64,000 nt of DNA. Origin: Saccopteryx bilineata (taxonomy: Eukaryota > Chordata > Mammalia > Chiroptera > Emballonuridae). Location: positions 270,228,534-270,292,533 of the forward strand of contig NC_089493.1 in the NCBI RefSeq assembly GCF_036850765.1. Direction: 5' to 3'. This document shows positions 54,757-64,000 of the stretch, piece by piece; the stretch's first letter is position 1; every line of letters starts with the position of its first letter. A model generated the notes under the pieces. That model saw only the letters and a list, made by a program, of their open reading frames with translations, did no database searches and had not been told where the DNA came from. The translations under genes were made by a program, and so were the position numbers.

Positions 54757-55250
54757 GCACTGAGTCTGTGAAGCTTTGGGCAGAGGTCAGGAAGCACAGT
54801 TAAGACTTGGGAGCCTGGAGGTAGAAAGAAGAGGGGTGATGGTTACAGGTGGTGTTTCCATCGTGTTCTCTAGACTTGAAAGAGAGTGGAGAGCGGGGAG
54901 GTAGCTGACTGTGGTTGGTGATAGAAAGGGAATGTGGGGTTCCTTATTTATATGTCTGGGAAGGTGAGGTTTCTCAGAGGGGTACTCACCCAAACAAGGG
55001 GTCCCTCATGTTGTGTAAGAGGAAGCACTCCTGACAAACTATGGCCCCAGCTGCACTGGAAGAAATTATTATATCATTGGGAGAAAGACATTTTTAGTGC
55101 CTAATGATTAATATCAGATAATAGTAATTACATAGTAATTATAACCTTGCCTATCAATCTATAAGTGCTCAGAGCGCTGTAATAGTGAAATTCAGTAGCT
55201 TCTGTGTGGAGAGAACAGCTTATCTAGTCATGTCTGTCATCAGTGTATTC
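54757..55250. other. Intronic DNA, no feature recognised
   Basis: Unique-looking sequence, AT-rich toward the right. No exon is supported. Confidence 0.35.
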
Positions 55251-55254
55251 CTTC

Positions 55255-55372
55255 ATTCTTGTCTTTGATACATACTGATCAAGACCTACTGTGCGCTAAG
55301 TCATCAAGTCGGCTCGAGGGACACAGCAATAAACAAAATGGACTTGTTGCCTGCCCTTAACATCTGTTGTAA
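55255..55372 (-). repeat. L2-like fragment
   Basis: 'gacctactgtgcgctaagtc' followed by 'cagcaataaacaaaatggac' and 'ttgcctgcccttaacatctg' resembles the antisense 3' end of L2-type repeats. Confidence 0.5.
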
Positions 55373-56298
55373 AATACAGCCTTTAAAATCTCTTATTTTT
55401 CTGCATTAAGATTTTCTCTGTGGATAAATATATGATTAATTTTGCTCATATGAATGGAATATACAATTTCTGTCTATAGTTGTAAGACACTAAACATCTA
55501 GTAAATAAAATGTGTTGATTTTAAAAATTACCGTGAGACAAAGACATCAAGTAACAAATGAATGTGCATGTGTGTGTGTATGTGCACAGCTACGATCTTG
55601 AAAAGACTAATTGGAAGTCACTGTAGTATTTAAAACAGGGACAGGAGTGACCTGCCCTGTCCTTCAGAAAGCGGGCTCTGGCCGCGGTGTCGAGAACGGA
55701 CTGGGGGAACCAGAGCGAGTGCCAGCAGTTAGGACACTCCCAGATGTGCAGGTGAGAGGGGGTGACTGAGTGGGCAGTTGTGCGGGTCGCGAGAAGAAAA
55801 GGGATCGTGTTCATTTTGGAGAGCAAACAGCAAGATTTAACAACTGATGGGAGCAAACGTGAAACGGCTCCCTCCTCCCCAGCTTGGCGGTGGGGGCTCC
55901 GAGTGCAGGAGCGACCGGGACGGGGTTCTGCTCTCGCACGGAGCCGGGCCTAGCAGTGGGTCTGTCCAGGTGCATGCACCAGGTGTCTAGGAAGTTAGAG
56001 CCTCAAGACCCTTCGCTTGCCAGGGCCTCTTCTGAAGCCTCATGACTAATCTTATATCCACAACTTTGTGTTCTTTTTCTTTAAAAAAAAAAAAGAAAGA
56101 AAAGCAGTCCCCCAAGTGTTTCAGCTTCGGGCTGCACCACACCTCTGCCTTGCCCTGGCTGAGTAAATACGACTCTCTGGAGCGGAGCTGAGGTCTGATG
56201 CGATGGGAATCTGAGCTGGGCAGCGCGGAGCGTACAGAGGTTGGGTGGGATCGCCGGGCAGAGGAACCAACCCCGCTGGAGGGGCACGCCCAGCGCTG
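55373..56298. other. Intronic DNA, no gene seen
   Basis: The part at 55600-55860 may be another old LINE relic. An A-rich tract lies at 56082-56104. No exon is supported. Confidence 0.35.
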
Positions 56299-56299
56299 A

Positions 56300-56500
56300 C
56301 TGAATGCTGCCTTTGTGTCAGGCACGGCATTGATTCTTTTTCTTGCTATTATCTGATTTAATCCTTACACAGCCTCATGAGGTGAATGCTTTTATTATCC
56401 CCATTTTATATGTGAGGAAACTGAGCCCTAATGAGATTAGGTAAATGGTGACATGATCAGTCTAAGTGGGCGAACAGGACAGACCGCTGAACAGGCCTTG
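56300..56500 (-). repeat. MIR SINE fragment
   Basis: 'ctttgtgtcaggcacggcat', 'tgatttaatccttacacagc', 'ttattatccccattttatat' and 'gtgaggaaactgagccctaa' give a clear antisense MIR. Confidence 0.85.
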
Positions 56501-56589
56501 ACTTTGAGCTGGCAGCTCTCCTTAATCTTGACTGCTAGAGGAACTGCTGCCCAAAGCCAGAGCCTCTGAGAGATGCCTGTTTCCCCGTC

Positions 56590-56720
56590 TTTTTTGAGAA
56601 GTAATTGACATACATCAGCTGTATAAACTTAAGGCATACAGCATGATGGTTTGATTTTCATCTATTGTGAAATGATTACCACAGCAAGTTCAGCTAACAT
56701 CTGATAGATTCTTAACTTAT
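56590..56720 (-). repeat. Old L1 (L1M-type) 3' end
   Basis: 'gagaagtaattgacatacat', 'aacttaaggcatacagcatg' and 'tgaaatgattaccacagcaa' match the antisense 3' end of old L1 families. Confidence 0.7.
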
Positions 56721-57441
56721 AGGCATTTCATCTCCTAGAGGTAGGAAAAGCAAGGTCTAATTCTGTCCTGCACCCCCCCTGCCCAGAATTGCTTAGGGAA
56801 ATGTCAGCAAGAAAATGTAACCTTTGTATTTGCAGATAAACAGATTGAGACCACGTGTCACATATGACACAGAGACGATGACAAGATTCTGAAGCGTGAG
56901 GGGTTTCAGATGTTCTCTGAGGGCGAGAGGAAGCCCCCGGGAGGGTTTTACCGTATAGGCGATGTGGTCGGACTTGTGTTTTTAAGGAATCACTCTGGAG
57001 AACAGCACAGGGTGGTGTAACCAGCTGGTTCTTCAAGTGCAGCGTGGGACCCAGAGGACTTCGCCATAGTAGATGCAAACATGACCTAGAAATTTTAGTG
57101 AAGATGTACCATAATCTCAAAGGGCAAGAATGCCATTTGAGAAAAAGCTAACAGTACTAGATATTGTATGTAGAATGACCAATGGGGAATAGTATTTATC
57201 CCAGTGTCCCCTCCCCCCTCCCCCTGCCTTAATCTCGGAAGTCTGTTAGGGCATGAACAGACTTCCCTGTGACCTCAGTCCCTGCCTCAGCTGGCCATCA
57301 CCAGCCCTGCCTAGCAGTCTCTAGACTAGTCCACTTAGCGGAGAAAGAGGGACATCGGGGAACAGCTGCAGTGTTTGGCCATCCCGACTCTGCTGTTGAA
57401 ACCGAGGAGGCATGGCAGAAGGAAGGGGGAACATTCACAGT
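56721..57441. other. Intronic DNA, no feature recognised
   Basis: No exon or repeat is supported. A short C/T-rich tract lies near 57208-57226. Confidence 0.35.
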
Positions 57442-57455
57442 AAAGAAAGCTTCAT

Positions 57456-57847
57456 GGCCCTGGCCAGTTGGCTCAGTGGTAGAGCATCGGCCTGGCGTGC
57501 AGAAGTCCCGGGTTTGATTCCCAGCCAGGGCACACAGGAGAAGCGCCCATCTGCTTCTCCACCCCTCCCCCTCTCCTTCCTCTCTGTCTCTCTCTTCCCC
57601 TCCCGCAGCCAAGACTCCATTGGAGCAAAGATGGCCCGGGCGCTGGGGATGGCTCCTTGGCCTCTGCCCCAGGCGCTAGAGTGGCTCTGGTTGCAACAGA
57701 GTGACGCCCCGGAGGGACAGAGCATTGCCCCCTGGTGGGCAGAGTGTCGCCCCCTGGTGGGCGTGCCGGGTGGATCCCGGTCGGGCGCATGCGGGAGTCT
57801 GTCTGACTGTCTCTCCCCGTTTCCAGCTTCAGAAAAATACAAAAAAA
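57456..57847 (+). repeat. Long tRNA-derived bat SINE (Rhin-1-like), copy 5, sense
   Basis: The only sense-oriented long SINE. The head shows the A-box-like TGGCTCAGTGG and B-box-like GGTTTGATTCC. The body carries two GCCCCCTGGTGGGC-type motifs, and the copy ends in 'cttcagaaaaatac' plus an A tail. A perfect 16-base target-site duplication lies at 57442-57457 and 57848-57863. As the cleanest copy it serves to define the family here. Confidence 0.92.
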
Positions 57848-57863
57848 AAAGAAAGCTTCATGG

Positions 57864-59959
57864 TCAAGATGATCCCTGGATTCGAGCGTTTGAAGGTCTG
57901 CTTGGTAGAGGGGGTTAAAGTTGGCTGTGGAGTTAGCACGGCAGCAGATTTCTATCCCATATATAAAATGTGTGTCTTATGGCCAACACCGTTTCAGCGT
58001 GGACTGGGCCGCCCAGCGCTGGAGGTGTGTAAGCTGAGACTGGACCAGCTTCAGGTATAATCGTGCAGAGATGTGTTCAGGGAGCAGACACAGTGACGCA
58101 TCTGAGCCCGGGAACGAGGGCAAGGGTGGGAAGAATCGGGAGGATCAGCAGGGCAGAGAAAGAGGAACCTGCGGGTTGTGGCTAAGGTCTTTGCCTCTGA
58201 CCCCAAAGGGAACGACCACTTTGGGTTGATACCTCCGACCCCCCATTCCCCATTTCTCTTATCCTCCAGCCAAAGCAGGAACAAACGGCATTGTATAGTA
58301 GTCTGTGTCAGAAATGAAAGCCGTGGGGATCTGACCCCCAGCAATGTGTGTTCAGCCTGTGAATTTCCTGGATGTCTTAACAGGGAATCATTCCTGGGGA
58401 AGGGCGGGCTGGAAATAATATAAGGAGATCAAGAAGGAAGTCAAGCAAGTGACACCTTTAAACAGGCGAAGCCGGGCGGGCGCGTCCCCCCGGGACAGTC
58501 AGAGGTATGCAGAGCTGTAATTAACCCAGCGGCCCACTGGATATGTCTATTTCACTGCACAAAGGCTGTTGAAAGAAGGATTCTTGAAGAAAGAGGTTCC
58601 AATTCAAATGGTATTTGAGGAAGTCCCTTGTTGGATATTCTGTTTCGAGAGTTTATGGCTATAATCAACAAAACATGGCCGTTCTTTCATGCAGGTTTTT
58701 CTTAGGACTTTCCTGGTACTGTTCTTTAGAAAGAAGAAGAAAAAAGGCTTCCCAAAGTGGCCGGGGCTCGGCTGGGGAGAGGGGGAGGGAGGTATATGGC
58801 TGGAATGCCAACGAAGGAGTTTGGTTTCCTTCTCAGAGGATCTTGAAAACAGAGGAGCAGGTGAGTCATTCTTTCATATGTGGAGACTGAGATATAGAAT
58901 AAAATTGTCAGTTTTGTGTGCAGACACCCTAAAAATACTGTTTTAGCCTCTAACTTTAATTTATTATTTTAACTTTTTTTTTTTTTACATGGCCACTGTA
59001 TGTCAGACACACTTATAGGCACAAGAGGCCTCACTATCTCTCCCCTGCCTTTCATGAAGCTAATAGTGGGGAGAGGGAGACAGAAAAATGTAAGTACATA
59101 AACTAATTAGTGTATCGCATGATGAGCTGTAATACAAAGAGGGGAAACAGAGTAGGAAGGGACGCAATATTCAATACGGTCAAGGGTCTGAAGGAAATGA
59201 GAAGTGAATGGATGGATGGTGGGGTGGGGGGGTCACTACCCCAGACAAATCTTGAGGGATGTGCAGAGTCAAAGGGAGAAGCACACATGGTGTGTTGAAG
59301 AAATAGCAAGCCCGCCAGTGGGCTGCAGTGGAGTGAGAGAGGCCAGCGCCGGGGGGGGGGGGCTCTCATCTTTGTTAAAGCTGCCTGTCACTGTCACCTA
59401 TTTACTTGTCCATCTGGGCCGGGACTCAGTAGGCTGGGTTCTAGAAAAACGAACCTTAACCTCAGCCCCTACCCCCGTACTCTTTCCATGTGGGCCATTC
59501 ACAACAGCTTCCACTAAACTTGACGCTAGAAACAAAATGAAATTGTCACCATTCTGTCCTTACCCTTGGCCAGTCCTGGGGTCCCTTTGCCATAGCTGTG
59601 AGGCGCTGTGCCACATTATCGACCCTTGTCACATTCCTGAGAGCAGATCTGTAGACCCGATGGCTGCAATTTACGTGAGAGGCCTCAGGCCAGGATTCCC
59701 AACCACGTCTGATACCTACATCCTAGGCCAGTTGGTTATTGTTCTTTTTTCTTTTGTTTGGGTTTATTCATTTATTTATTTATTTTTCTTTGTTTTGTGT
59801 TTGGTTTGTTTTGTTTTTTGGGAAATAACTGTACAATCTCAAACATTAGAGGTGCTGTCTCCTGCCATGGGCTTGACCCAGTCCCTGCGAACCGGTGAAC
59901 CTGAAGAACAGGATGTCTGTGTGTGAGTCATTGCTGGGCATTCTCTCTGCGCAGGTGTA
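57864..59959. other. Intronic DNA, no gene established
   Basis: A G run lies at 59351-59362 and an ATTT-rich tract at 59765-59790. A possible 24-base exon at 58837-58860 is listed separately. Other open frames lack support. Confidence 0.38.
58837..58860 (+). other. Candidate 24-base microexon
   Basis: A pyrimidine tract TTTCCTTCTCAG ends at 58836 and the 24 bases that follow are closed by a strong donor, CAG|GTGAGT, at 58861. Read in phase 0 they give RILKTEEQ with no stop, so insertion would keep a frame. Short in-frame exons are common in neuronal genes such as AUTS2. I do not know this peptide from AUTS2, and chance pseudo-exons are frequent in introns. Confidence 0.2.
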
Positions 59960-59973
59960 CTAAAGCCTTGTTT

Positions 59974-60406
59974 TTGTTTTTGTTTTTTGGGGTTTTTTTT
60001 TTTTTTTTTGTATTTTTTCTGAAGCTGAAAATGGGGAGAGACAGACAGACAGACTCCCACATGCGCCCGACCGGGATCCACCCGGCACGCCCACCAAGGG
60101 CAACGCTCTGCCCACCAGGGGGCGATGCTCTGCCCCTCCGGGGCGTTGCTCTGTTGCAACCAGAGCCACTCTAGTGCCCACTCTAGTGCCTGGGGCAGAG
60201 GCCACAGAGCCATCCCCAGCGCCCGGAGCCATCTTTGCTCCAATGGAGTCTCGGCTGTGGGAGGGGAAGAGAGAGATAGAGAGGAAGGAGGAGGGGAGGG
60301 GTGGAGAAGCAGATGGGTGCTTCTCCTGTGTGCCCTGGCCGGGAATCGAACCCGGGACTTCTGCACGCCAGGCCGACGCTCTACCACTGAGCCAACCGAT
60401 CAGGGC
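59974..60406 (-). repeat. Long tRNA-derived bat SINE (Rhin-1-like), copy 6
   Basis: Antisense copy flanked by the perfect 14-base duplication CTAAAGCCTTGTTT at 59960-59973 and 60407-60420. It is longer than its sisters, partly because of a small internal tandem duplication (CCACTCTAGTGCC twice, at about 60166-60190). Confidence 0.9.
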
Positions 60407-60420
60407 CTAAAGCCTTGTTT

Positions 60421-62310
60421 ATAATAATGGCCAGCCATGAAAAAATGGACCGTCTAGCTAAGGGGGATAAGAATGTTAGAACTACACTGAAGAAAGCTCT
60501 TTTTAAAAAGATTAGGGAAACTCACCATCCGTAATCAACATTTCAGCATTACCCGTTTGTGTTCTTAGGGCAATATATCTGTAAGTAGAAACAGGCATAT
60601 TTAGAGAAAAACATTAGTTTCTGAGGTCTGGCCAGCTCCTGTTCTTACCCCTCTGTCATCTCCGATTGGATCAGACGTCACAGCAAGTGCCTCCGACCCT
60701 TGTTTCACGTTAGGTGTGACCCTGCAGTTGCACAGCATCCTTGTGGAGCTCAGTGGAGAGAAATTAAATTCTCTCACCAGCGCTGTGGCACTGAACCAGT
60801 TATCAAGGGGGCTCCATCAGTAAACTCTGTTGGTTACAAGATGTGTGTCCTTCCCGAGGCTCTGTAGCTAAGTTGGCTCTTTCCAATCACAGTCTGATCT
60901 TTCATTTTACTGTAATGCAGTTAGACAACCTAGTTATTCAGGCATAGACTTCTCTGGTTTTCATTATCCCCAAATAACATTTGATGCTGAAATAGGAAAG
61001 ACAGGAAGGAGGGGGAGGGGAACCAAGCGTTTTACACAGCTTGTGTGAAGTGCTTAATATTTGAAAGTCTTTAAAATATACTGTACACATACATTCCAAT
61101 TTTATAAGACTCACATAACGTGTTCAAAAGTTTTATGAATTTCAGCATGTAACCAGAGTCCACGTTCGCCTGTTTTAAATAAGCCGTAATGGGCTGGCAG
61201 CAAACCTGCATAGTTAGCAAATCCCTCCTCTGTTTATGAGCAGCCGTCCCTCACCAGGTCACTGCAGAGTACGGCTTTTTATCAGTCTCTGTGAACTCGA
61301 GAAGTCAGTTGTGTGCGCTGGTTTCAGCACGATTCTGGTTTTAAGAGCACAAAACCAAGGGCATTGTGATGAGGTGAGATTTTGTTTTGATTTTAACGAA
61401 ATGGCATGGATCTGAGTTGCTTAGGAATCTGTCCAGGCCTCTCATATCCTGTGGGGGAGGCGTGGTTCCATTAATGCCTTCCATAAGCACCGGGCCACAC
61501 AGACTTAGCCGGCTCACCCTCTCTCCTTGGAGCCTGCAGAGCTCTCAGAGACTGGAAGATGCACTTTTGACTTCCTCGGAATGGCAGCCCCTGGAGGGAC
61601 GCTTTCTGGGGCGAGGCGCTCTCCTTGCCGTAAAAGTCAGAGCATAAAACTTGCTGGGACAAACCCAGGTCTGGCGCCCGTGAGCTGTCCTGTGGCTCGT
61701 GGAGCAGGCGCAGTCCTGTTTCCCAAGGGCGAGGGCCATGTCTTACCAGATCCCACATGTCAAGGATGTCTGCGCGAGCCCCCTGGATGAAAGCATGCCT
61801 GCTTCTCCCAGCAGGGCCGGGCGGGGGAGGGGGGGGGTGCGGGGGGGGGGGGGACGTCGCATGCGTGTAAAAGTTGCCTCGCTCTGTGCTGCACACATCT
61901 GTGCCCGTAGAGTCACCTTGGCCTCCGCCATCCCTCAGATATCATCGGCCACACACCAGGCTGGCTTCAGGGGACACTTCAACCTCCCTTGCACTCTGGT
62001 GTCAGTACCGCTGGGCAGTGGAGCACAGGCTGCGGCATTTAATAAGGCTGATCTGAGGCTGCGGGCCAGAGTTCTCACAGAGGGTAACGTGTAATTAGGG
62101 AATATGACTTGCGACAGCAAGTTGACTCACACTCATTGCAGGGGGGCCCCCCCCGGGGTGCCTCCCCCCACCCCTCGGGGCTCTGTCTTTGCCACAGTTG
62201 TCACTTGCCACCCTAGCCTCTTGGGAGGCCTTCGCCGGGCCCTGCTTTCACAGGAAATCCCCAGATGCTCCCAGAGAACGACGGAAGTTTTTCTTTTTCT
62301 TTGTCACAGA
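60421..62310. other. Intronic DNA with poly-G tract
   Basis: No exon is recognised. The part at about 61080-61320 is unique and AT-balanced and may be conserved. Interrupted G runs fill 61822-61853. CpG is somewhat raised around 61600-61930. Confidence 0.35.
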
Positions 62311-62314
62311 GCAG

Positions 62315-62589
62315 CAGTTTTTAACCATTTTCATCTCGTGGAGCTCATAAACTAATTACTAAAATTCGGAAGCACGCCAAAAAAATAATATACTATATTT
62401 TTTTGGAGATCTGACCAAAAAAATAATAATAAGGCATAATTTTTTATGAATTCACATCGGACGTCTATTGTTGTGTTGGCTGTTGTCATTTTTGACAATC
62501 TAAGGGGAAAGAGGTCAGTGCCCCTGACTAAATAGTCAGGTATTATTGCATGGTTTAAAAATGCTCCTGGCACACCGGTTGAGAGTCAC
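62315..62589. mobile_element. Non-autonomous hAT transposon, family C
   Basis: The ends CAGTTTTTAACCATTTTCAT and (other strand) CGTGACTCTCAACCGGTGTG match imperfectly, as in a known bat hAT family whose interior reads 'taaactaattactaaaattc' and 'aaagaggtcagtgcccctga'. A target-site duplication is not clear, so this copy may be older than families A and B. Confidence 0.68.
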
Positions 62590-63734
62590 GGTCATTGAGC
62601 AATGTCTATTCTAGAACACTGCCCCCTGAAACATCCTACTTAACATTTAGAACCCACTACACATGCGTATAAGGCTTGGTTTTTGTCAGTCTGTATAGTA
62701 CCAGCCTTCTGGCCTTTTGAGCTAAAGACTATGTAAGTATCATCACCCACGGAGGTATATAAACCCCCTTCTCTGTAGCTCGCTCGTCCAGCCAGGGGGC
62801 GCAGTTCAGGGTGGGCAGTCACGTGTAAGCCCTAGTTCACCGTCAGGCTTTTATAGCCTTTGGTTATATTCCCACTCAGTCAGCACTGTCCCCAGAGATG
62901 CCAGGACTCGGGTAGGGAAACTCATTTAATTAGGACCCACTGTGGGGATCCAGGAAACAGATCTTAAAGCACTTTGTGGCGGAAGCCGTTGATCAGGAAA
63001 AGGGATGTTTACTTTTCCCCGCAGTTCAGGTCTGTCGCAGGCTCCTTTGGGGAGATCCAGGGCCTGTCTCCATCTCCCCTGAAATGCAACCTGGAACCTT
63101 CCTCCAAGCAGGTTACCCCAGAAGGCAGTGACATGTGCCATCTGCCTTTTAATGTGTTTGTTGTTCTCTTTTTGGAGTTACAAGTGAAGCCCCAGGAATC
63201 TCTGCCCGGAGGCCTGGTATGTGGAGTATTTGCAGGTCTGATGCGTGGAGGGCCTCCTGCCCACACTCTGCCTGCCCCTGGGCTAGACAGCAGATTATTG
63301 GAGTTCTTCTCTTAGCCAGACAACCCTTGCCGATCCTCCGTGTGCAAAACGTGGCAGTTGGGACGGAGGGGTTAACGTGGCTTCGAGTGAACACGATGCC
63401 AGTCCTTGCTATCCCACATGCTCAGCTCACACCCTTCCTCGCTGGTGAGGTCTTCCCAGGCCAGAAGGGGTCTCTCCTCAGTCCGTGAAGTCAGCGTTTC
63501 CTGCACTCCCGTCCTCCTCACGATGGTGACTGGTCTTATTTTGGGGGTGTGCGTTTCACCCTGGTGTCCCCAGCTCCGTTTGGCTCTCACGGCCGGGGCT
63601 GCATCTGCAACGTGCCTGTGCCCCCACAGCACGCACTCATTTATAAACTTGGTTAATGTCACCCGCTGTGCCTCCTCTCTAGTGGTGTTCAATTAGAACT
63701 TTTTAACTAAGTTCACTTGAAAAGGAATATGCTG
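62590..63734. other. Intronic DNA, no feature recognised
   Basis: No exon or named repeat is supported. The right half is GC-rich with overlapping open frames on both strands that look like chance. Confidence 0.35.
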
Positions 63735-63840
63735 TTAGTCAATAAATCGCTGTGCCGGGCGCTCCAAGGGGCGCAGGAAGTGTAAATGAGACACCCTACC
63801 CGGAAGGAATTTATAGTCTAATTGGGGATAAGGGGGATAA
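63735..63840 (-). repeat. L2-like fragment
   Basis: 'atcgctgtgccgggcgctcc' and 'ggaatttatagtctaattgg' fit the antisense 3' end of L2-type repeats. Confidence 0.45.
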
Positions 63841-64000
63841 GACGAAACAGCATGAAAAGGCAACTAATAATACAGTTTCATTTGGATCTATGCCAGTGAT
63901 CATGATCATGAGACTTTGTGTATCTTTTTCCCGTCCCCATAACAACTGGGAAGGAGATGGCACTGAGCGCTCTCAGATCTGCGGGCTGTAGAGCGAGGGT

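Larger units (their letters stand above)
18420..64000 (+). other. AUTS2: AUTS2 intron downstream of the exon (partial)
   Basis: This intron opens with a strong donor and runs off the window. I did not find the next coding segment (ASDASSEKLFNTVIVNK). It carries the HAL1 locus and the large minisatellites. An independent gene inside the intron cannot be ruled out, but I see no convincing multi-exon coding signal on either strand. Confidence 0.72.

Noticed and set aside
52349..54797. Open frames up to 803 codons (PPSLSPPAMS or GDIAGGDRLGG repeats) resembling a proline-rich protein
   Set aside because: Pure consequence of the 29-30-base minisatellite, open in all frames of the C-rich strand and most of the other. 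No non-repetitive domain is attached.
57470..57545. A tRNA gene in the head of the SINE, with good A and B boxes
   Set aside because: It is the tRNA-derived promoter of the SINE with target-site duplications around the whole element; it lacks a convincing cloverleaf and is not a functional tRNA gene.
1..64000. A bacterial or viral operon-type system
   Set aside because: Intron-exon structure, MIR, L2, L1, SINE and hAT content all show mammalian nuclear DNA; no compact coding cluster exists.

Overview
The window looks like mammalian nuclear DNA, almost certainly from a bat, lying inside one very large gene. The one protein-coding piece I can support is a 30-base exon at 18390-18419 on the + strand. 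It is flanked by a branch-point-like heptamer, a pyrimidine tract with AG, and a GTAAGC donor, and it encodes CDSDSDQEEK. I recognise this peptide as part of the N-terminal half of AUTS2, a nuclear developmental regulator associated with Polycomb PRC1. I therefore read bases 1-18389 and 18420-64000 as two partial AUTS2 introns. AUTS2 is known for very long 5' introns, so about 64 kb with one tiny exon fits.

The bat assignment rests on the repeats. Six copies (169-560, 3791-4187, 11057-11457, 47549-47949, 57456-57847, 59974-60406) belong to a long (about 390-430 base) tRNA-derived SINE with target-site duplications (TSDs). They resemble the Rhin-1 type of horseshoe and leaf-nosed bats. Four shorter VES-like tRNA SINEs, young-looking non-autonomous hAT transposons and L1 3' ends of bat type agree. 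Family-level placement is an inference.

Layout: 1-13.1 kb holds SINEs, L1 3' ends, a TA-flanked mariner-like MITE and hAT MITEs. 13.4-13.8 kb is a GGTT-type simple array. 16.8-17.4 kb is a fossil Tigger-like transposon. 18.39 kb is the exon, followed by a small CpG-dense patch at 20.16-20.42 kb. 23.66-24.06 kb is a degraded reverse-strand protein-like remnant. 25.4 and 26.7 kb carry a 95-base near-identical duplication. 32-36 kb holds old LINE pieces, an hAT copy and two small minisatellites. 38.46-42.09 kb is an apparently full-length HAL1 (half-L1) element broken by a solo LTR and a SINE. 49.55-50.95 kb is a 30-copy minisatellite whose unit carries a splice-donor match. 52.61-54.76 kb is a 2.1 kb G-run minisatellite. 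The remainder is intron with scattered MIR, L2 and L1 fossils and several stretches that look like conserved regulatory DNA.

No operon, CRISPR array, bacterial feature or clearly new protein system is present. The long open frames in the minisatellites and SINEs are by-products of repeat periodicity. The most interesting structures are the two large minisatellites, the nested HAL1 locus, the 95-base duplication and the CpG-dense patch near the exon.
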